The notes under the pieces: generated by a model
The model's database searches: none
Told to the model about the DNA's origin: nothing
The model's input: the letters and a program-made list of their open reading frames with translations, nothing else
Position numbers and translations under genes: made by a program
Assembly: GCA_029253585.1 (NCBI GenBank)
Contig: JAQWZF010000014.1
Location: 1 to 64,000 of the forward strand
Direction: 5' to 3'
From: Gammaproteobacteria bacterium
Lineage (GTDB): Bacteria; Pseudomonadota; Gammaproteobacteria; Pseudomonadales; Pseudohongiellaceae
DNA: 64,000 bases
Part shown: piece after piece, positions 45,301 to 53,436 of the stretch
Layout: each line of letters opens with the position of its first letter
How positions within the stretch are numbered: the stretch's first letter is position 1

Positions 45301-45664
45301 GGAGACCGGCTATCAACGTGGCAAAATTCAAGACGAGTCGATGCTCTATGAGCATCGAAAACATGAAGGCAGCCTGCCGCTGATCGGTGTAAACACCTTC
45401 CTCAATCCAGAAGCGGAATCGCAGCCGGAGATCGAGTTAGCGCGCTCTACCGACGAAGAGAAACAGAGTCAGATAAACCGTTTGGCTCAGTTTAAAGCCA
45501 GAAACGCCGATGAATCAGCTCAGGCATTGGAGCGACTGCGCGCTGCAGCTATCAGCAACGACAATGTCTTTGAAGAATTGATGAATGCGGTTCGCTACTG
45601 CAGTCTGGGTCAAATTACAGACACATTCTTCGATGTAGGAGGACAGTACCGCAGAAATATGTAG
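42395..45664 (+). CDS. icmF: Fused isobutyryl-CoA mutase (IcmF), coenzyme B12-dependent
   Basis: This protein of about 1089 residues has the IcmF domain order. The B12-binding domain has [10 protein letters not shown] and a SSYQGG/GGGGG pocket (about residues 15-150). It is followed by a MeaB-type GTPase with P-loop GTGGAGKSS at about 211 and [10 protein letters not shown]. The large mutase barrel has [22 protein letters not shown] and [21 protein letters not shown]. IcmF interconverts isobutyryl-CoA and butyryl-CoA, with a built-in G-protein chaperone. I chose the TTG at 42395 because AGGGG lies 8 nt upstream; the frame is open from 42356. No separate methylmalonyl-CoA mutase is in the window. 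Confidence 0.93.
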   Translation: [1089 protein letters not shown]

Positions 45665-45694
45665 TCGCGGCGCTTGCTGCTCCGGTAGACCCAC

Positions 45695-46024
45695 TTAATC
45701 AAGTATACCGAAGGCCAGGGAGAGCAATGCGAAGTAGATTCCTACCGAACAGACTATGGAGATGATAATGCTGGCCACTATATCTCTGATCTGATGATAA
45801 TTAGCCGATTTATTCAATTCACCGTGCAGCATCAATATCGCTATCAAGGCGCCACCAAAACCTGCCAACGGGATGCCGAGAATCCTTACCAAGGCTAGCT
45901 TCCAACAAATCTTCAATGCCGCAAACTGACTGCGCGAAGTAAACGCGAAATACAGGCTGCAAAGGATCAAGTAGAAGAATGAACCCGTGGCGAAAAGCGC
46001 AATAATATAGACAATTAAATCCAC
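45695..46024 (-). CDS. Small hypothetical membrane protein
   Basis: This short protein of about 109 residues has three predicted membrane helices (near residues 5-25, 45-65 and 80-100) separated by a basic loop. No family is recognised. I prefer the GTG at 46024, with GGGAT upstream; the frame extends to a GTG at 46042, which abuts a terminator hairpin. It is convergent with icmF, whose stop is 30 nt away. Confidence 0.5.
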   Translation of the reverse strand: MDLIVYIIALFATGSFFYLILCSLYFAFTSRSQFAALKICWKLALVRILGIPLAGFGGALIAILMLHGELNKSANYHQIRDIVASIIISIVCSVGIYFALLSLAFGILD

Positions 46025-46044
46025 GCTACAAATCCCAAACACAA

Positions 46045-46068
46045 AAAAGGGCGGTAAACCGCCCTTTT
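46045..46068. terminator. Intrinsic terminator, bidirectional in form
   Basis: AAAAGGGCGG (46045-46054) pairs perfectly with CCGCCCTTTT (46059-46068) around a TAAA loop, with flanking A and T runs. It ends the minus-strand operon whose last gene stops at 46101, and lies just upstream of the small membrane protein gene. Confidence 0.9.
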
Positions 46069-46100
46069 AAACTAGCATTGCTTGAACTATCAAGCCAATC

Positions 46101-47090
46101 CTATTCAGTCACATTCACCGTAATATAGGCATCGTGATACAGACCACCGTCGTCTGCTCGGCCCCATAAAACATAAGTACCAGGCTCGTCAAACGTGATG
46201 TCTACCTCATACATACCATCTGCAGGGGGTGGAGTTGGCTCCCATAGCGAGCCCCATGGAGAGTTTGACCCGGCACGTGTGTCTTCCCATGGTTTAGGCA
46301 TCTGAGGGTTGTAGGTCACCTTCCCCGCACCGCGGTAAACATTCCAGGAAAGAAACAGGCCATTGGTCTTATCGACCGTTACCTTGATTGGGGGAGACAT
46401 CAATAAGCGCTGTCGCACGTTCTCTTCAGTCACCAAAGCGGCAGCAAGAGGGCCACCAGCAAACTCGGCAAATCGCCTAGCCTCCTCAACGGGATTAGAC
46501 GGTGTTGGCAGTCCGTCGTCCGCTACGTGTGTGCGCAGAGTGAGTGACTGACCTGCTCTGACAGTACGAATATCATCACCCTGAACTGTAACAACAGGCG
46601 GAATATTCGCACGAGATTCTGGACTACTGGTGCCAGCGCCTAGAGAACCAGTCTCAGAGGCAATCACCATATTATCCACCAGATAATCGGCCTTCAGAGT
46701 TCCATAAGCCTTGCGCTCTTCACCATTTACATTCAGGGTCCATACAAGCTCTCTATCTCCCCAATCGGAGGGGACCTGTACCTCGAAGGTGAAGCGATTT
46801 CGCCGCGGTAGAAAGTGCGTAGGCTGACCGCGATCGGCATCGCCTGGAGAAAACATATTATCCTCACCTACCGGCACATTGGGTTCTTCTTCCCAATTCT
46901 CGTTCATGTAACCAAACATCAGGCTGAAACTGCCATCTGCGTTTGGTCGCCAACCTTCGAAAGCCGGTTCTACGTGCTGACCGCTGCGGTATGTATCTGC
47001 CAAAACCAGCGGTGATAAAACAACAGCACCAAGCGCGAACACGAACAAACTAATAGCTTTGCTCGCACCTTTTATTTGTAAACTTTGCAT
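46101..47090 (-). CDS. Secreted protein of unknown function, partner of the cytochrome c/PHM-like protein
   Basis: This 329-residue exported protein (signal peptide ending near Ala31) is predicted to be mostly beta-structured. It ends with an Ig-like or PKD-like segment (YEVDITFDEPGTYVLWGRADDGGLYHDAYITVNVTE). Other features are FMFGYMNENWEEEP-like LMFGYMNENWEEEP and FTFEVQVPSDWGDRELVWTL near the front. No catalytic motif is visible. It starts 2 nt after the stop of the cytochrome gene, so the two are certainly one operon. I suppose it accompanies the cytochrome protein in the periplasm or at the outer membrane; no function is known to me. Confidence 0.85.
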   Translation of the reverse strand: MQSLQIKGASKAISLFVFALGAVVLSPLVLADTYRSGQHVEPAFEGWRPNADGSFSLMFGYMNENWEEEPNVPVGEDNMFSPGDADRGQPTHFLPRRNRFTFEVQVPSDWGDRELVWTLNVNGEERKAYGTLKADYLVDNMVIASETGSLGAGTSSPESRANIPPVVTVQGDDIRTVRAGQSLTLRTHVADDGLPTPSNPVEEARRFAEFAGGPLAAALVTEENVRQRLLMSPPIKVTVDKTNGLFLSWNVYRGAGKVTYNPQMPKPWEDTRAGSNSPWGSLWEPTPPPADGMYEVDITFDEPGTYVLWGRADDGGLYHDAYITVNVTE

Positions 47091-47092
47091 AT

Positions 47093-48559
47093 CTAATTTG
47101 TCTCCTGCAATGCAACTTCATTATTCAACTCATCTGACTTCGTAACCGGTGCAACGAGCGGCGCCAAACATAGTGGGCAACCAATAACATGATCGTTAGG
47201 CCCGAGATTCAGTGTCTGACGGCGATTCTCCATTTCCTCGAAGAATTGTTCATCGTTCATTTTTACCCGCATTCCCAGGTCGATGAACATATTTGTCACA
47301 GATCGATTGCCCGACCCCTGCCAATTCCTTGGGTCAGGTACGTTTGGATTAGTTTCGGTGTTATTCATGTATCCGACGATGTGCAGGATTGTTCCCTTTG
47401 GTAGCAAGGGCTGTGCATCGTTGTCATAGGCATAGCCGCGAACCCAGTTGTGGTCGTAGCCAACACAGGAGAGAGTCTCAACCGTGTAGCCCCAAATAGC
47501 CTCCAGGCACATACGCTCACCAGGAGCATGCAGGTGCGGCTCGAATGTAATTATCTTAAGGTGATCTTGGAGAACGGTATAGGCATGTAACTCCTGAGCA
47601 TCCTCATTTCCAGCAATACTTATGTCTACGCCATTACCCAGCCCTAGAGTAGCTCGCTCATACTTTGGCTCGTAGCCAACGGGATGAAAACGAAAACCAA
47701 CTTCCAAATGCCCTGTAGTGTCCTTACCGTTCGAGTGCATATGAACAGAGTCAGAAACCAGATAAGTACCAGCCTTAAGTAAACGCCCTCCATCCTCATC
47801 GAAGATGTCCGCATTACGGCCAACTTCATGTACAGGCCAGCCGGTCGCGGTGTCTGCGATGCGCTGACCATTCTCGTCTATCTCGGCGGTTGACCAAATC
47901 ATGTGGTGAAAGATGAATCTGCCGCCTACTGTGTCACGACCGGTTCCTGAGGAATTGTCTACATCATTTACTTCGAGGATTTCTACAGACTTCACATAAC
48001 GATCTTCTTCGATAGGAATCGCTATTCTATCAATCTCACCCCACCAATCCGGCGTACCTGCCAGCTTGGTAACATCGTTTGTGCTGACGATAAGATCCGG
48101 CTGACCGGCAGTCCACTTCTGGTCGTCACTAAATACCAGAGGCTCCGGCGCATCCGCTGGATCACCTTGAGGAGTACCGTTACGTGCCCACGTTGAGATG
48201 GCGGCCAGCTCTTCGTCGCTCAATGAAGGATCGAATTTATAGTCCTGGATTCCGATGTCTTTTTCCATATACCAAGGAGGCATTGCACCGGCTCTATCGC
48301 GCAGGCCAGTCTTGTATTCGATCAACCCAGCAAATGGCGCCACTTCGTCAAAAGATACTAAAGACATTGGGCCCACGCCGCCGGGACGGTGACAGTTCTG
48401 ACAGCTACGCTGCAAGATAGGCACGATGTCTTTGTGGAATGTGACCTGATCTGCCTGCGCATTGGCCAGTGTGGGCAATGCCATGATGCAAACGGCTGCT
48501 AAAGCCTGAGATAGTTTCGCGAATATACTAGTTAACGAGCGATTGGTTGTAGTCAACAC
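47093..48559 (-). CDS. Exported monoheme cytochrome c with PHM-like copper type II monooxygenase region
   Basis: This 488-residue protein has a signal peptide (to about Ala34) and a single heme-binding motif C-x-x-C-H at Cys53-His57 (RSCQNCHRPG), followed by GAMPPWYMEK typical of PSCyt-like heme domains. The rest contains His/Met clusters reminiscent of ascorbate-dependent copper monooxygenases: His218-His219-Met220 (FHHMIWST), His273/His275, and His342/His344 (EPHLHAPGERM). It could be an oxidase or hydroxylase receiving electrons through the heme. Function unassigned. It is the first gene of a two-gene operon with the unknown secreted protein. Confidence 0.85.
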   Translation of the reverse strand: MLTTTNRSLTSIFAKLSQALAAVCIMALPTLANAQADQVTFHKDIVPILQRSCQNCHRPGGVGPMSLVSFDEVAPFAGLIEYKTGLRDRAGAMPPWYMEKDIGIQDYKFDPSLSDEELAAISTWARNGTPQGDPADAPEPLVFSDDQKWTAGQPDLIVSTNDVTKLAGTPDWWGEIDRIAIPIEEDRYVKSVEILEVNDVDNSSGTGRDTVGGRFIFHHMIWSTAEIDENGQRIADTATGWPVHEVGRNADIFDEDGGRLLKAGTYLVSDSVHMHSNGKDTTGHLEVGFRFHPVGYEPKYERATLGLGNGVDISIAGNEDAQELHAYTVLQDHLKIITFEPHLHAPGERMCLEAIWGYTVETLSCVGYDHNWVRGYAYDNDAQPLLPKGTILHIVGYMNNTETNPNVPDPRNWQGSGNRSVTNMFIDLGMRVKMNDEQFFEEMENRRQTLNLGPNDHVIGCPLCLAPLVAPVTKSDELNNEVALQETN

Positions 48560-49380
48560 CAGTGGACCCTCCGATTAGTAAATTTTTGCCCACCCTACCT
48601 GAAGCGGCGGGCAAGTCTCGATTATTCTGGAACAGTTCTAGATAGCCGTCCATTCAGCTATAAGATTGAAACAAAAAATGCCAAGGCTGTCTTGTGAATT
48701 CTGCGCTTATTTTGACCAATTCCGTTACATATATTGTGCTATGTAGATAGATAATGTCACCGTCAATGCCAAATGATGAAATTTAAAGTATTTTTAACGG
48801 ATTTTAGCGACATATTAGCGACATTTAAACTCAATTCGGAGTTCTAGACATTCGTCTCAGCAACCCATCATGTTAACGCGAAGCCAGCAGCATAGAAGCC
48901 TTTATTTACCGGCAGAAAGCCCCTCATATTGTAGTCAGGCGACTGCGAACTCCATGGGAAAAATACGGATAGATTCAGCAAGGGATTCGAAGAACGCTAC
49001 CCGGCCACACTGACAGGGTTACACAATAGCACAGCATCGAGAGACAGACTCTAGCCCTGGCACATTTTTGAAGACTAAAGCCTGCAGCGTCTAACTATCT
49101 CGATCCAGGCCCGCCTTAAGCTCTCTGAGCGCTCGGAGGCTCTAACACTTATGGGCAGCTGTGCATTAGCCGCGAATTCGTTTGCGATCCCCCAGACTCG
49201 GCACATGAAAAATTTACGTTGAGCTTCGGCTGGGCATAACTTGCCAGCAATTCCGTATAGCCTCCAGTGGAAATTTTGTACCACAGTAGAATTCGCTGAA
49301 TGGCTGCATAACCAAAACGCCGACAGAAGTGACATGGAAGCCATGCCCATTGCGAACAGAATATTCAGCAACCCCAAACG
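48560..49380. other. Intergenic region of about 820 bases without recognised gene
   Basis: This is the longest gap in the window, between the cytochrome operon and the pnp terminator. Frames at 49075-49395 on both strands are short, overlap each other and have no motif. No tRNA, rRNA or CRISPR-like repeat is visible. The region marks the border between accessory genes and the conserved translation operon. Confidence 0.55.
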
Positions 49381-49409
49381 AAAAAGCCCGAGCAATGCCC
49401 GGGCTTTTT
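49381..49409 (-). terminator. Intrinsic terminator of the rpsO-pnp transcript
   Basis: AAAAAGCCCG (49381-49390) pairs with CGGGCTTTTT (49400-49409). In the minus direction the hairpin ends in a T run and lies about 20 nt after the pnp stop codon. Confidence 0.9.
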
Positions 49410-49427
49410 CTCAAGTCATCGAGAGAA

Positions 49428-51539
49428 TTAAGCTACGTGAGCAGCTCTTTCCTCTTCGCTGATTTCCTTGATGCTCAACTTGATACGGCCTCTGGCATCG
49501 GTGTCCAGAACCTTAACTAGTACGTCCTGACCCTCTTCCAGAAACTCGTTTACATTCTCGACACGCTCTTGCGAGATTTGCGAGATGTGAACCAAGCCAT
49601 CTTTGCCTGGCAAGATTGTAACGAACGCACCGAAGTCTACGATTCTTGCGACCTTACCGTTGTAGATTCTTCCTACCTCAGCTTCAGCCGTAATCTCGTT
49701 CACCATGTCGAGCGCGGCATCGCGAGAGACTGCGTCTTCGCCATAGATGCGAACATTGCCGTCGTCGTCGATGTCAACCGATGCGCCTGTAGCCTCAGTA
49801 ATACCGCGAATAACTGCACCGCCCTTACCGATTACGTCGCGAATCTTGTCTGGATCGATCTTGATCATGGCCATCGCTGGAGCGTTGTCGGAGACAGACT
49901 CTCTAGCAATTGAGATAACCTTGTTCATCTCGCCCAGGATATGATTTCTAGCCGTATGAGCCTGCTCTAGAGCCTGCTCCATGATCTCTTCGGTAATACC
50001 CTGGATCTTGATATCCATCTGCAGAGCAGTTACACCAGCTGCCGTTCCGGCAACCTTGAAGTCCATGTCACCGAGGTGATCTTCGTCACCAAGGATATCT
50101 GTCAGGACTGCGAAGCGATCGCCGTCCTTGATAAGACCCATGGCAATGCCAGCTACTGGAGCGGAAATAGGAACACCTGCGTCCATCATCGCCAGACTGC
50201 TTCCGCAGACACTAGCCATAGAGCTTGAACCGTTTGACTCAGTAATCTCTGAAACCACACGGATTGCATAGGGAAATTCCTCTTCAGCCGGCATAACAGC
50301 TGCGACACCACGTCTCGCGAGACGACCGTGGCCGATTTCACGACGCTTGGGACCACTCATGAAACCAGTTTCACCAACCGAATAGGGAGGGAAGTTGTAG
50401 TGCAGCATGAAAGGATCTTTTCTGGAGCCCTGAAGATCTTCGATTAGCTGCGAATCACGTAATGCACCTAGTGTAGTTACAACCAGGGCCTGGGTTTCGC
50501 CACGCGTAAATAGAGCCGAACCGTGAGCCTTAGGCAGAACGCCGGTTTCTACTTCGATAGCGCGAACAGTAGTTGTGTCTCGACCATCGATACGCGGATT
50601 ACCGTCTAGCACTCGGTTACGAACAGTGCTCTTCTCCAACTTCGCAAAAACATCTTTTACGTCATCGCTACCAACACCTGACTCTTCGCTGGCTAATTGC
50701 TCAACAGCCTGCGCCTTCAAGACTCCAAGAGCGTCCTGTCTAGCCATCTTGTCAGAAACTTGATAAGCCTCGGTAACGCCCGTTCCAACCAGATTAGCAA
50801 CCGCCGCCGTCAACTCTTCATTGACCGGCTCAGGCTGCCAATCCCATGATGGCTTGCCAACTTCAGCCTTCAACTCTGCAATCGTATCGATTACGGCCTG
50901 CATCTCTTGGTGAGCATATAGAACACCACCAAGCATTTGATCTTCGCTCAACTCTTTCGCCTCAGATTCAACCATAAGTACAGCTGACTTTGTGCCAGCA
51001 ACTACCATGTCTAATAATGAAGTACCGAGCTGCGTATTCGTTGGGTTCAACATATAGCCAGTTTCGGCATCGTAACCAACACGCGCCGCGCCTATTGGCT
51101 CGGCAAATGGAATGCCAGAAATAGACAAGGCTGCAGAAGCGCCAATCAAACCCGCGATATCTGCCTGCTCATCTTTATCGGCAGAAATTACCGTACAAAT
51201 CACCTGCACTTCATTCATGAAGCCCTTGGGGAACAATGGACGAATCGGTCTGTCGATCAAACGCGATGTCAGTGTTTCGTTTTCCGTAGGACGACCTTCT
51301 CGCTTGAAGAAGCCACCAGGAATTTTGCCTACCGCGTAGGTCTTTTCCTGATAGTTAACTGTTAAAGGGAAGAAGGCTGCACCAGGATTCGCTTGCTTGC
51401 GACCCACAACGGTAGCCAGCACCTGAGTATTTCCCATAGTTACGACTACAGAACCTGTTGCCTGCCTGGCCACTTTACCCGTTTCCAAGGTAACCGTCTG
51501 ATTACCGTATTGAAACGTCTTACTTACTGGATTAAACAT
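49428..51539 (-). CDS. pnp: Polynucleotide phosphorylase (PNPase)
   Basis: This 703-residue protein has the full PNPase layout. Two RNase PH cores occupy about residues 10-230 and 320-540, with [29 protein letters not shown] and the active-site region [18 protein letters not shown] domain ([13 protein letters not shown]) and a C-terminal S1 domain ([20 protein letters not shown]) follow. PNPase degrades RNA from the 3' end with phosphate and is part of the RNA degradosome. It lies downstream of rpsO, separated by a long hairpin that probably serves for processing and autoregulation, as in E. coli. Confidence 0.98.
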   Translation of the reverse strand: MFNPVSKTFQYGNQTVTLETGKVARQATGSVVVTMGNTQVLATVVGRKQANPGAAFFPLTVNYQEKTYAVGKIPGGFFKREGRPTENETLTSRLIDRPIRPLFPKGFMNEVQVICTVISADKDEQADIAGLIGASAALSISGIPFAEPIGAARVGYDAETGYMLNPTNTQLGTSLLDMVVAGTKSAVLMVESEAKELSEDQMLGGVLYAHQEMQAVIDTIAELKAEVGKPSWDWQPEPVNEELTAAVANLVGTGVTEAYQVSDKMARQDALGVLKAQAVEQLASEESGVGSDDVKDVFAKLEKSTVRNRVLDGNPRIDGRDTTTVRAIEVETGVLPKAHGSALFTRGETQALVVTTLGALRDSQLIEDLQGSRKDPFMLHYNFPPYSVGETGFMSGPKRREIGHGRLARRGVAAVMPAEEEFPYAIRVVSEITESNGSSSMASVCGSSLAMMDAGVPISAPVAGIAMGLIKDGDRFAVLTDILGDEDHLGDMDFKVAGTAAGVTALQMDIKIQGITEEIMEQALEQAHTARNHILGEMNKVISIARESVSDNAPAMAMIKIDPDKIRDVIGKGGAVIRGITEATGASVDIDDDGNVRIYGEDAVSRDAALDMVNEITAEAEVGRIYNGKVARIVDFGAFVTILPGKDGLVHISQISQERVENVNEFLEEGQDVLVKVLDTDARGRIKLSIKEISEEERAAHVA

Positions 51540-51564
51540 AATATTTTCCTAATTGTTTATATAG

Positions 51565-51593
51565 GCGCAGCGCCAACTCATCAGGCACTGCGC
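51565..51593 (-). promoter_or_regulatory. rpsO-pnp intercistronic hairpin, probable RNase processing site
   Basis: On the minus strand a 10-bp stem (GCGCAGTGCC with GGCGCTGCGC, one G-U pair) stands between rpsO and pnp, without a T run. Its place corresponds to the RNase III hairpin that controls pnp expression in E. coli. That it does the same here is inferred from position and shape. Confidence 0.6.
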
Positions 51594-51613
51594 GAAGGAT
51601 TTTCGATTGATTG

Positions 51614-51883
51614 TTATCGACGTAAGCCAAGTCGCTTGATCAAAGTCGCGTATCGCTCAAGGTTCTTGCGCTTCAAGTAATCCAGCAATTTTCTGCGGCT
51701 GTTCACCATGCGGATCAAACCGCGACGAGAGTGATGATCGTGAATGTGTTCTTTGAAGTGAGACTGCAGTTCGTTGATATTTGCTGTCAACAAAGCTACT
51801 TGCACTTCGGGCGATCCTGTATCGCCTTCGCTTTGCGCGTAATCTTTGATGATCGTGTCTTTCTGTTCAGCTGATAAAGCCAT
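51614..51883 (-). CDS. rpsO: 30S ribosomal protein S15
   Basis: This 89-residue protein has the exact S15 length. It contains [51 protein letters not shown] and the final [14 protein letters not shown]15 binds 16S rRNA in the platform of the small subunit and nucleates binding of S6, S18 and S11. An AGGAGAAAG ribosome site precedes the ATG. The gene lies between truB and pnp as in other Gammaproteobacteria. Confidence 0.99.
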   Translation of the reverse strand: MALSAEQKDTIIKDYAQSEGDTGSPEVQVALLTANINELQSHFKEHIHDHHSRRGLIRMVNSRRKLLDYLKRKNLERYATLIKRLGLRR

Positions 51884-51912
51884 TTTCTTTCTCCTAATAT
51901 GCGATTAATGAA

Positions 51913-51931
51913 AGCCGTAGGAAGTACGGCT
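51913..51931 (-). promoter_or_regulatory. Small hairpin upstream of rpsO
   Basis: AGCCGTA pairs with TACGGCT around a 5-nt loop, in the leader between truB and rpsO, about 30 nt before the rpsO ATG. rpsO leaders often fold to bind S15 for feedback control. The site could be that element or only a truB end structure. Confidence 0.4.
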
Positions 51932-52037
51932 ACTACATCCTTTTAAAACCAGAATAACCACGCATATTAGTAGTTACCTGACCCTTCCCTGTAAAATTCT
52001 AAGTCCTGCTCTGGCTATCATTGCGATCTACTTCAGA

Positions 52038-52952
52038 TCACTGCGCAACGATTAACCTTCTTGGAGCGACCTTCCCGTCGTCATCTATGCAACCGATGCC
52101 GATAAACTGCCCCTCTTCATACAATCTTACCAAACCTTCCTCTGGCAAGTGTCGCACCAAAACTGGCTGGCCATTCTTGATAAAACTGGCCGTAATACTA
52201 GGCAGTTCTACCTCTGGCAAGTAGGCTATCGCCTGATCCATCGGTAACAAGTGCGCATCGATGGCACTCACACCATCGCACTCACACTCTTCCCTTAGCT
52301 GCTGTGTTGTTACACAGTCTGCCTCGGTAAAGGCACCGGCCTGAGTCCGCCGCAGGTCTATGATATGCGCACCGCAGCCCAGTAGCTGACCGAGATCGTC
52401 AGCGATGGTTCTTATATAAGTGCCCTTACTACAGGCGATCTCCAGCTCTAGCTCATCGCCTTCAAATTCTGTCAATTCGATGCTGTAGATGGTGACCCGG
52501 CGTGCTTCACGCTCTATGGTCTCACCTTTCCGTGCCATCTTGTACAACGGCACTCCATTCACCTTAAGCGCCGAGTGCATGGGTGGAACTTGATCTATCT
52601 CGCCCCGAAAATTCTGCAGCGACTTCTCTATCTGCTTTCGTGAGATGTCGAAATCCTCGCACCTGGCGATTTCGCATCCTTCGCTGTCTGCGCTATCTGT
52701 TCTGACGCCAAGCTTAACTCTCGCTCGATACTTCTTGTCCGAATCCAGCAAGAACTGCGACACTTTCGTCGCCTCGCCCAAGCAAAGTGGCAGCACCCCT
52801 GTCGCTAATGGATCGAGACTGCCGGTATGCCCCGCTTTTCTCGCATCGTATAGCCTTTTTACTTCTTGCAGAACCCCGTTCGAGCTTAGACCAATGGTTT
52901 TATCCAACACGACAATACCATCGATGGCTCTACCCTTTGTGTGCTTACCCAA
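52038..52952 (-). CDS. truB: tRNA pseudouridine-55 synthase
   Basis: This 304-residue protein has the TruB catalytic loop with Asp (AGHTGSLDPLATGVLPLCLGEATK), YRARVKLGVRTDS, and the C-terminal PUA-like part with LLPMDQAIAYLP. It makes pseudouridine at position 55 of the T loop in nearly all tRNAs. The start is TTG at 52952: GAGG stands 7 nt upstream, and the ATG inside that site reads out of frame into a stop. It lies between rbfA (30-nt gap) and rpsO. Confidence 0.97.
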   Translation of the reverse strand: MGKHTKGRAIDGIVVLDKTIGLSSNGVLQEVKRLYDARKAGHTGSLDPLATGVLPLCLGEATKVSQFLLDSDKKYRARVKLGVRTDSADSEGCEIARCEDFDISRKQIEKSLQNFRGEIDQVPPMHSALKVNGVPLYKMARKGETIEREARRVTIYSIELTEFEGDELELEIACSKGTYIRTIADDLGQLLGCGAHIIDLRRTQAGAFTEADCVTTQQLREECECDGVSAIDAHLLPMDQAIAYLPEVELPSITASFIKNGQPVLVRHLPEEGLVRLYEEGQFIGIGCIDDDGKVAPRRLIVAQ

Positions 52953-52982
52953 TCTGCATCCTCGGTATATTTCTCAACGAAC

Positions 52983-53408
52983 TCAAGAATGCGAATCTTG
53001 ATCGGCCGCCAGCGCACTGTCTATCAGACTCGAAAGCTGCTGCCCGCGCTCTATGCTTCCGTCGTAGTAGAAGCGGAGTTTCGGCACTGAGCGAGTGCTT
53101 AACCGCTTCGCCAATAAGGAACGCAGATACCCGGCCGCCTTATTTAACGCATTGATATTCTCTTCGATCTCCAACTTATCCAGATCGCCTGGTTCAGATA
53201 GAGTCGACTCGTTTACCTGCAAGTCATCAGTCATCGTATTCAATACGGTCACATAGATCTTTGCGTGAGCTAGATCTCTGCTCACCTCAACGTCTGTGAC
53301 CGATACCATGCCAACCCGAGGATCGTTAACCTCCATCTGGATTAGCGATGCAAGTTCGCGCTGAATCTGATCAGCCACTCGTTGCACTCTTGCAGACATT
53401 TCTGTCAC
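52983..53408 (-). CDS. rbfA: Ribosome-binding factor A
   Basis: This protein of about 140 residues has the RbfA KH-like fold: RVQRVADQIQRELASLIQMEVNDPRVGMVSVTDVEVSRDLAHAKIYV in sequence at the front and LRSLLAKRLSTRSVPKLRFYYDGSIERG later. RbfA helps mature the 5' end of 16S rRNA and cold adaptation. The frame begins at GTG 53408; the ATG three codons later, starting MSARVQR, is as likely. It follows infB by 28 nt in the operon. Confidence 0.96.
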   Translation of the reverse strand: MTEMSARVQRVADQIQRELASLIQMEVNDPRVGMVSVTDVEVSRDLAHAKIYVTVLNTMTDDLQVNESTLSEPGDLDKLEIEENINALNKAAGYLRSLLAKRLSTRSVPKLRFYYDGSIERGQQLSSLIDSALAADQDSHS

Positions 53409-53436
53409 GTTTAATTACCTGCCCGAGAAATTATTC

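Noticed and set aside
49075..49395. Several short frames upstream of the pnp terminator
   Set aside because: They overlap each other on both strands and contain the terminator; none has a coding signature.
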